DNA from: an uncultured Eubacterium sp.
Lineage (GTDB): Bacteria; Bacillota; Clostridia; Lachnospirales; Lachnospiraceae
Assembly (NCBI GenBank): GCA_910586045.1
Contig: CAJUIH010000073.1
Coordinates: 1 to 18,540, forward strand
Length of the DNA stretch: 18,540 nucleotides
Direction of reading: 5' to 3'
Shown: piece by piece, positions 13,789 through 18,540 of the stretch
Position numbering within the stretch: position 1 is the first letter of the stretch
How the letters are laid out: each line of letters starts with the position of its first letter
Notes under the pieces: model-generated
Told to the model about the DNA's origin: nothing
The model's database searches: none
What the model saw: only the letters and a program-made list of their open reading frames with translations
Made by a program: the position numbers and the translations under genes

Positions 13789-15785
13789 GTCCGTCGGACA
13801 GATACGAAGAATTAAAACGGTTAATCGCACATCATGCGAAACAATATTATGACCAGGACGACCCGGAGATATCGGATTATGACTATGATCAGTTGATGAG
13901 GGAGCTAAGGGAAATCGAACAGGAGCATCCGGAGTTTGTGACGCCGGATTCGCCATCGCAGCGGGTAGGAGGCAGTGCGAAGCGGGAAGCGGGCGTGCTC
14001 GTACGCCACAATGTGCCGATGCTGAGCCTGCAGGATGTGTTTTCAAAAGAAGAGGTGTTTGCGTTTGTAGCCGATATGCAGGAGCAGCTTGAAAATCCGG
14101 AATTTGTAGTCGAATACAAAATCGACGGCCTGTCTCTCGTACTGCGCTATGAAAACGGCGTATTAAAACTGGCCGAAACCAGGGGGGACGGGATTAATTT
14201 TGGCGAGGACGTCACAGCCAACGCCAAAGTGATTCGGGATGTAAAAAAGAAGCTGAAGCAGCCGCTGCCGTATTTGGAAGTACGCGGGGAAGTGTACATG
14301 ACAAATGAGGATTTTATGAAAGTAAATGAGCGCCAGGAGATGGCGGGGAAACGTCTGTTTGCAAATCCAAGGAACTGTGCGGCGGGTACGTTGCGCCAGT
14401 TGGATACGGCTGTTACAAAAGAACGCGGGCTGTCCCTGTTTATATTCAATATCCAGCAGGAGCGCGGGGCAGGATTCCTTACCCATACGCAGGGGTATGA
14501 ATATTTGAAAAAACAGGGGATTCGGGTAATCGAAGATTACCGGGTGTGCCATACGGCCCAGGAAGTATGGGAAGCAGTCTGCGCGATCGGAGAAAATCGC
14601 GGGAACCTGCCTTACGATATTGACGGCGCCGTAGTCAAACTCAACAGCCTGGCAGACCGGGAACGCCTTGGAGCGACCTCGAAAGTACCGCGCTGGGCCG
14701 TTGCCTATAAATATCCGCCGGAGGAGAAAGTAGCGAAAATACTCGATATTGAAATATCCGTCGGCAGAACCGGAAGAATTACGCCGACCGCGGTGTTTGA
14801 ACCAGTACGTCTGTGCGGTACGAGCGTTTCCAGGGCAACACTGCATAATCAGGATTTTATAGACCAGTTGGATGTCGGAATCGGCGATTATGTAAAAGTG
14901 TACAAATCCGGTGAAATCATTCCAAAAATCCGGGAGGTGGTAAAAGAACGGCGGGAGCCTTGCGTACACCGGTTCCAGATCCCGGATGTCTGTCCGGTCT
15001 GCGGCACAAAGACGGTACGGGAAAAAGACACTGCGGATACCAAATGCCCTTCCCCGGCCTGCCCGGCGCAGATCGAGCGCAGGATTATTAATTTTGTCAG
15101 CAGGGATGCGATGGATATCAAAGGATTTGGAACGGTTTATATAGAAGAACTCGTTCGGCGCGGCTATATCCGGGATATTGCGGATATTTTTGTATTAAAG
15201 GATCATCGCGGCAATATGATCGAAGAGGGAATTATCGGCAAGGAAAAAAATACGGATAAGCTGCTGGATGCCATAGAAGGAGCGAAACAACGGGATGCAT
15301 ATCAGCTTTTGACCGGATTTGGAATACCAAACGTCGGGAAAGCGGCGGCAAAAGCGGTAATGAAACATTTCGGCACGATCGAGCGTCTGGCGCAGGCACA
15401 GACGGAGGAATTGACCGAGGTGCCGGATATCGGCGAAGTAAGCGCCGGATGTATCAGAAACTTTTTTGCGGACGAAACCAATCAGCGTATGATTGCGCGG
15501 ATGAAAGAAGCTGGCGTAAATATGGAACGGATCGTACAGGAGGGAGAAAGCGACTGCCTGGGCGGAATGACCTTTGTGATTACCGGGACGCTGCCGAATA
15601 TGGAACGAAAACAGGCGGCGGAACTAATCGAACGTAACGGCGGAAAAGTATCGGGATCCGTTTCCAAAAAAACAACGTGCCTGCTGGCAGGGGAAAATGC
15701 GGGAAGCAAGCTAACAAAAGCGGAATCGCTTGGGGTTCGTGTCATCGGGGAAGCGGAACTGCTTGAAATGGTCAAAGAAAAATAG
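13785..15785 (+). CDS. ligA: NAD-dependent DNA ligase LigA
   Basis: LigA seals nicks in duplex DNA during replication and repair using NAD as the adenylate donor. The 666-aa product has the family's usual length and order. Domain Ia contains HAKQYYDQDDPEISDYDYD. The adenylation domain has the catalytic lysine K112 in KIDG. An OB fold follows, then a zinc finger with C403, C406, C421 and C426. Helix-hairpin-helix repeats span about 440-585, and a C-terminal BRCT domain runs from about 591 to 666. GGAGG lies 7 nt before the ATG at 13785; a TTG at 13770 is a worse choice. The start overlaps the rluF stop by 4 nt. Confidence 0.97.
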   Translation: MSPSDRYEELKRLIAHHAKQYYDQDDPEISDYDYDQLMRELREIEQEHPEFVTPDSPSQRVGGSAKREAGVLVRHNVPMLSLQDVFSKEEVFAFVADMQEQLENPEFVVEYKIDGLSLVLRYENGVLKLAETRGDGINFGEDVTANAKVIRDVKKKLKQPLPYLEVRGEVYMTNEDFMKVNERQEMAGKRLFANPRNCAAGTLRQLDTAVTKERGLSLFIFNIQQERGAGFLTHTQGYEYLKKQGIRVIEDYRVCHTAQEVWEAVCAIGENRGNLPYDIDGAVVKLNSLADRERLGATSKVPRWAVAYKYPPEEKVAKILDIEISVGRTGRITPTAVFEPVRLCGTSVSRATLHNQDFIDQLDVGIGDYVKVYKSGEIIPKIREVVKERREPCVHRFQIPDVCPVCGTKTVREKDTADTKCPSPACPAQIERRIINFVSRDAMDIKGFGTVYIEELVRRGYIRDIADIFVLKDHRGNMIEEGIIGKEKNTDKLLDAIEGAKQRDAYQLLTGFGIPNVGKAAAKAVMKHFGTIERLAQAQTEELTEVPDIGEVSAGCIRNFFADETNQRMIARMKEAGVNMERIVQEGESDCLGGMTFVITGTLPNMERKQAAELIERNGGKVSGSVSKKTTCLLAGENAGSKLTKAESLGVRVIGEAELLEMVKEK

Positions 15786-15819
15786 GGCGGGCAAGCGCGA
15801 AGCATGAAAAAGATAGTAA

Positions 15820-15976
15820 GGAACTGTAAAGAAATAATATGACAAACTTACTTGTCTTTTTCTTCGATAGCACCAGGCAAAAATCAGTTACATAGCCCGC
15901 TATGCGCCTGATTTTTGCCCGGCACTCTCAAAGAAAAATCCTGCGTAACTTTATCATATTATTTCTTTACAGTTCC
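15820..15976. repeat. Family A fold-back element (MITE-like), copy 2
   Basis: This 157-bp copy lies 34 bp after the ligA stop codon, inverted relative to the copy at 278-433. It begins GGAACTGTAAAG and ends CTTTACAGTTCC, with TAA directly on both sides (15817-15819, 15977-15979). Its stems differ from copy 1 at several paired positions while still pairing internally: AGGCAAAAATCAG/CTGATTTTTGCC replaces CTCAAAAATCAG/CTGATTTTTGAG. Confidence 0.82.
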
Positions 15977-15999
15977 TAAAACCGGATACCCGATATCGG

Positions 16000-16039
16000 A
16001 TAAAGAAAAAGTTCCCTAGAAAGGGAACTTTTTCTTTAT
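16000..16039. terminator. Bidirectional terminator between ligA and the anti-sigma gene
   Basis: ATAAAGAAAAAGTTCCCT (16000-16017) and its exact reverse complement (16022-16039) form an 18-bp perfect stem with a 4-nt loop. A- and T-rich outer arms supply a T-run on each strand. It lies between two convergent transcription units. Confidence 0.92.
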
Positions 16040-16065
16040 TCGGCTGTTCTTGTAAGGAGTTGCGG

Positions 16066-17373
16066 CTATTTCTTACTCGCCGCTTTTTTTAAATTCGCGC
16101 TGCATTTTGCTTCGATTTTTTTTGCTACGCTGGCTTTCGGCTTGTACTCATACCGTGTAATGGTTCCGTCTTTGTTCATCCGATAGGCGGTAAAACGCAT
16201 ATATTTCATGTGATAGCCGTTTTTATCGCCGCCCATTCCAAAACCGCTGCTGATATTTAAGACGCCGGGCGTTTTGTCTGTAAGGCGGTCTTTTACTTTT
16301 TCCGTGCTGTGTCCGGTTTTTGTTTCGCCGATTGGGAATGCGTAAGTGAATACGCCGTGTTCATCCGGTACGCAGATCTGTTTGTCTGTAATTGTACAGA
16401 GCTGGTTGATATTCTGCGGTGTAATGTCCGCTAAAAACGCGTCGGCCAGACGCAGCAATTCCTGGTTCTTTTTTTCCATCTCCTTTTCTTTTTTCGTCAG
16501 GTTTGGCTGCGCAGAAACCGGATGATTGAAACTGTCGAGAAATTTCTGCGCTTTTTCCGTATCGGCCTTGTTTGGGTCAATTGGAAGATCAAACAGGGCG
16601 TTGACGCCGGCAAAATTTTCCTTACGCGTTACATCGCCGCTTTTTGGGTCCAATTGATAAGCGTTTGGGTTATAATCGCCGTCCTCGCCGGCCGTGCACA
16701 GGCCGACATAAATACCCTGATCCGCGAACATTTCGATATTGCTCATAGCAATCGTATAGTAGCGGATCCCGTTTTTCTGACAGGCGGCATACGATCCGCT
16801 CATGCCGTCCAGATTAAAGCGGGCCGGGTCAAGCCCGTGGATGTAAAAGGACGGAAAAAACTGCAGTTTTGCATTTTCCGGCGTGTCAAATTCCGGCATT
16901 GGCTTGCCGTCTGTGCGCCTAAGTGCTAAAACGGCGTAAATTTCGTCTTCGATCGTATCTGCCGGAATGCTGCTGCTGATACTTTTGCCGGAAGCGCTGC
17001 CGAGCAGCGTTACTTCGTAGCCGTCAAATGTCTGCGATTCATTGAGCATAAGCGCGTCGCTGCCCTGGAATGCTTCGGCCAGTTTTGGATTGTTGGATTC
17101 GGTTGCTACCTGCGCCGGATTTAAAAAACGGAATGCGGCAATGGCGGATACAGAGCCGAAAGCCAAGAGCAGAGCCGTAGTGATTGCCGCTGTTTGGGCG
17201 CTTCTTTTACAGTAAGTTCCATATTTTCCCATTTCTTCTCTCTCCTTTACCTCGGACAGAATCGAAGTGTTTAGCCTGTGCAGCCGTTCCCGTTCCGCAG
17301 AGGAAAGGCTTTTTTGCGGCGGAGTGGTCGGAGCAAGTGCAAGTTTTAACAATTCATTCATAGGATCGTTCAT
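16066..17373 (-). CDS. Putative transmembrane anti-sigma factor, DUF4179-like
   Basis: The product (435 aa) has a cytoplasmic N-terminal part of about 60 residues, one transmembrane helix (about 61-83, TAAITTALLLAFGSVSAIAA) and a large outside domain. Its segment QTFDGYEVTLLGSASGK resembles DUF4179-type proteins that sit next to ECF sigma factors; this match is recalled, not searched. The gene overlaps the sigma gene by 20 nt, a classic anti-sigma layout. The start at 17373 is chosen because GGAGG lies 9 nt upstream, while an ATG at 17382 would directly abut it. The likely role is to hold the sigma factor at the membrane and release it on an envelope signal. The C-terminus is very lysine-rich. 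Confidence 0.75.
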   Translation of the reverse strand: MNDPMNELLKLALAPTTPPQKSLSSAERERLHRLNTSILSEVKEREEMGKYGTYCKRSAQTAAITTALLLAFGSVSAIAAFRFLNPAQVATESNNPKLAEAFQGSDALMLNESQTFDGYEVTLLGSASGKSISSSIPADTIEDEIYAVLALRRTDGKPMPEFDTPENAKLQFFPSFYIHGLDPARFNLDGMSGSYAACQKNGIRYYTIAMSNIEMFADQGIYVGLCTAGEDGDYNPNAYQLDPKSGDVTRKENFAGVNALFDLPIDPNKADTEKAQKFLDSFNHPVSAQPNLTKKEKEMEKKNQELLRLADAFLADITPQNINQLCTITDKQICVPDEHGVFTYAFPIGETKTGHSTEKVKDRLTDKTPGVLNISSGFGMGGDKNGYHMKYMRFTAYRMNKDGTITRYEYKPKASVAKKIEAKCSANLKKAASKK

Positions 17374-17878
17374 AATGCGCATCCTCCAGCTTCTTTTTTA
17401 AGATTTTCTTGGCCCGATGAAGCCTGCTTTTGACAGTACCTTTCGGAATTTTTAGGATTTTTGCCACTTTTTCTAACGGCAGGTCCTCCCTATAATGCAG
17501 GAGGATCACAAGCCGGTAGCGGTCTGCCAGTTCATTCACTGCCCGGACCAGTGCCCCATATTCTTCCTCACGCAGTGTCAGAGACGATGCATCCGCATCT
17601 GCGCAGGGCAGGTCTTCGCGCAGCAAAGCCGTTCCCGCGATGCGGTTGCGGATGGCCATCTTTCGTTTGAAATTCCGATACAGATTGACAGAGATTGCCA
17701 TCAGGCATCCTTTCGGGTTTGTTCGAATCTCCAGTTTTTCGCCCATTTCATAAAATTTCAAAAAAGTCTCCTGATAGAGATCCTCCGCTTCCTCCCGGCT
17801 GCGGGCCAATGAGCGGCAGAAGCGGTACAAATCTTCGCCGTAATCGTACACGTACGATTCCATCTCAATAACATTCAT
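17354..17878 (-). CDS. ECF-family RNA polymerase sigma factor
   Basis: The 174-aa product has region 2 (DLYRFCRSLARSREEAEDLY with QETFLKFYE, residues 16-44) and region 4 (DLPLEKVAKILKIPKGTVK followed by SRLHRAKKILKK, residues 132-163, with a helix-turn-helix), joined by a variable linker. No region 1 or 3 is present, as in extracytoplasmic-function sigma factors. The start at 17878 gives 5 nt after AAGGAGG; an ATG at 17881 leaves only 2 nt. It is followed with overlap by a membrane protein that is probably its anti-sigma factor. The stimulus and target genes cannot be read from sequence. Confidence 0.92.
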   Translation of the reverse strand: MNVIEMESYVYDYGEDLYRFCRSLARSREEAEDLYQETFLKFYEMGEKLEIRTNPKGCLMAISVNLYRNFKRKMAIRNRIAGTALLREDLPCADADASSLTLREEEYGALVRAVNELADRYRLVILLHYREDLPLEKVAKILKIPKGTVKSRLHRAKKILKKKLEDAHYERSYE

Positions 17879-17962
17879 CATTACCTCCTTGTGTCCGGCA
17901 GCCCTCATGAAAGCGTCCGGGATTAGGAATCCCTAAGCAGAGGATTTTCATCCCTGCAATCT

Positions 17963-17991
17963 TATAGGGTAATGAGGAGGAAAAAGGTTCC
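17963..17991 (-). promoter_or_regulatory. Candidate ECF-type promoter of the sigma operon
   Basis: On the minus strand, GGAACC (17991-17986), which is the typical ECF -35 element, is followed after 17 bp by CCTATA (17968-17963). It lies about 85-110 bp upstream of the sigma gene. Autoregulation is usual for ECF sigma factors, but the -10 match is loose. Confidence 0.4.
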
Positions 17992-18006
17992 AAAATACGG
18001 AAAAAT

Positions 18007-18303
18007 TTAGGATCCCAAAAGAGAACGGTGCTGATTCCAAAAATCAGCGCGTGTTTCATACTGTTCGTTCAGCCAGTCGGCGATTAGCGGCAGGCTTGCT
18101 TCTTCAAACGCAAATAGTTTGGATTCCTTTTGCGCGCGGTCGGTTTTGTCAAAACAGAACGGCCCGGGAAAAATCCAGACGCGAAACAGGGGCGTACCGT
18201 CGGGATCGGCTTTTTCAATATAGTAGCGCATACCGCGGATACTGCCGGTAAAATGTGCTTTTTGATAATAAGAAAGATGGAATAAGTCAGAAGCTTTTAA
18301 CAA
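18007..18303 (-). CDS. Conserved-looking small protein of unknown function
   Basis: This predicted 98-aa protein was not recognised. The start is probably TTG at 18303, because AAGGAGG lies 8 nt upstream; the frame is open further to 18411 but without another ribosome binding site. It contains HLSYYQKAHFTGSIRGMRYY, then PLFRVWIFPGPFCFDKT, and ends with a helical LIADWLNEQYETRADFW segment. There is no signal peptide, membrane helix or known motif. It has its own promoter and lies upstream of the sigma gene on the same strand, so it could be read into that operon. Confidence 0.7.
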   Translation of the reverse strand: MLKASDLFHLSYYQKAHFTGSIRGMRYYIEKADPDGTPLFRVWIFPGPFCFDKTDRAQKESKLFAFEEASLPLIADWLNEQYETRADFWNQHRSLLGS

Positions 18304-18336
18304 TTGGGGCACCTCCTTGCGGCTGTTTTGCTTCCT

Positions 18337-18365
18337 ATTATACGCCTGGAGAAACGAAGCCGCAA
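18337..18365 (-). promoter_or_regulatory. Promoter of the 98-aa protein gene
   Basis: On the minus strand, TTGCGG (18365-18360), 17 bp, then a perfect TATAAT (18342-18337), about 35 bp upstream of the TTG start. It supports the short start, since the longer reading frame would begin upstream of this promoter. Confidence 0.7.
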
Positions 18366-18415
18366 TGTATATTTTTCCATTGGCTCCGCATACTAATTGA
18401 AAAAGACACAAAACA

Positions 18416-18540
18416 GTAACAGTTCAGATAAGGTGTTACATTTTGGCTACCCGGACGCTGGGAGAGACGGTTTGCCCGGCTTTCTGGCGGCCCTCCAGAA
18501 TGGTAAGAATCCCTAAGCATTCTGCAATTTACGGATCGGC
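18416..18540. repeat. Family B fold-back element, cut by the window end
   Basis: It begins GTAACAGTTCAGATAAGGTG, like the copy at 10809, and has the left arm of the copy at 7712 (GAGAGACGGTTTGCCCGGCT). The central stem start CTCCAGAATG (18493-18502) is followed by the 15-nt loop in the opposite orientation (18503-18517). After CATTCTG the sequence departs from the other copies, so the right arm may be damaged or replaced. Confidence 0.8.

Noticed and set aside
1..18540. CRISPR array, prophage, toxin-antitoxin or defence system
   Set aside because: No regularly spaced short repeats, phage structural genes, nuclease-effector pairs or small overlapping toxin-antitoxin frames were seen; the SH3b tandem repeats are coding and 228 bp long.

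Overview
The window reads as a chromosomal segment of a spore-forming Firmicute of class Clostridia, most likely family Lachnospiraceae. The evidence is a sporulation gene (spoIIM), RNase Y, an oxygen-sensitive NrdG activase, strong AGGAGG-type ribosome binding sites, TTGACA/TATAAT promoters, and a Gram-positive style SOS box. The placement rests on gene content and recalled protein similarity, not on a database search.

Layout. Bases 1-558 are a gene-free leader with the end of a mobile repeat, a strong promoter with no gene behind it, a 156-bp fold-back element, and the recA promoter with its SOS box. Next, all on the plus strand, come recA, recX, rny (RNase Y), a NUDIX ADP-ribose pyrophosphatase (nudF-like), spoIIM and xerD. 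The order nudF, spoIIM, xerD also occurs in Bacillus. A convergent class I DAHP synthase (aroF type) follows on the minus strand. The middle of the window (7.6-12.9 kb) is the most unusual part. It holds nrdG, then two tandem copies of a module made of tRNA-Arg(CCG) and a membrane-anchored multi-SH3b protein. A small mobile repeat lies between the copies, and a scrap of the nrdG 3' end marks the duplication junction. rluF and ligA follow as an overlapping pair. On the minus strand the window closes with an anti-sigma-like membrane protein, its ECF sigma factor, and a 98-aa protein of unknown function.

Two families of non-autonomous palindromic elements (MITE-like) are scattered between genes. 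Family A (156-157 bp, two copies, ends GGAACTGT/ACAGTTCC) keeps its long stem through paired changes between copies. Family B (176-190 bp, two complete and two window-edge copies, ends GTAAC...GTTAC) has 8-bp target-site-like duplications and a 15-nt central loop found in both orientations relative to its arms.

How the genes relate. recA, recX and ligA are DNA recombination, repair and replication genes. xerD resolves chromosome dimers, and spoIIM acts in engulfment. rny and rluF act on RNA. The two SH3b proteins are likely cell-envelope proteins. No defence system, prophage, CRISPR array or biosynthetic cluster was found. The most novel-looking items are the duplicated tRNA-SH3b module, probably expressed as a tRNA-mRNA dicistron, and the loop-flipping fold-back elements.
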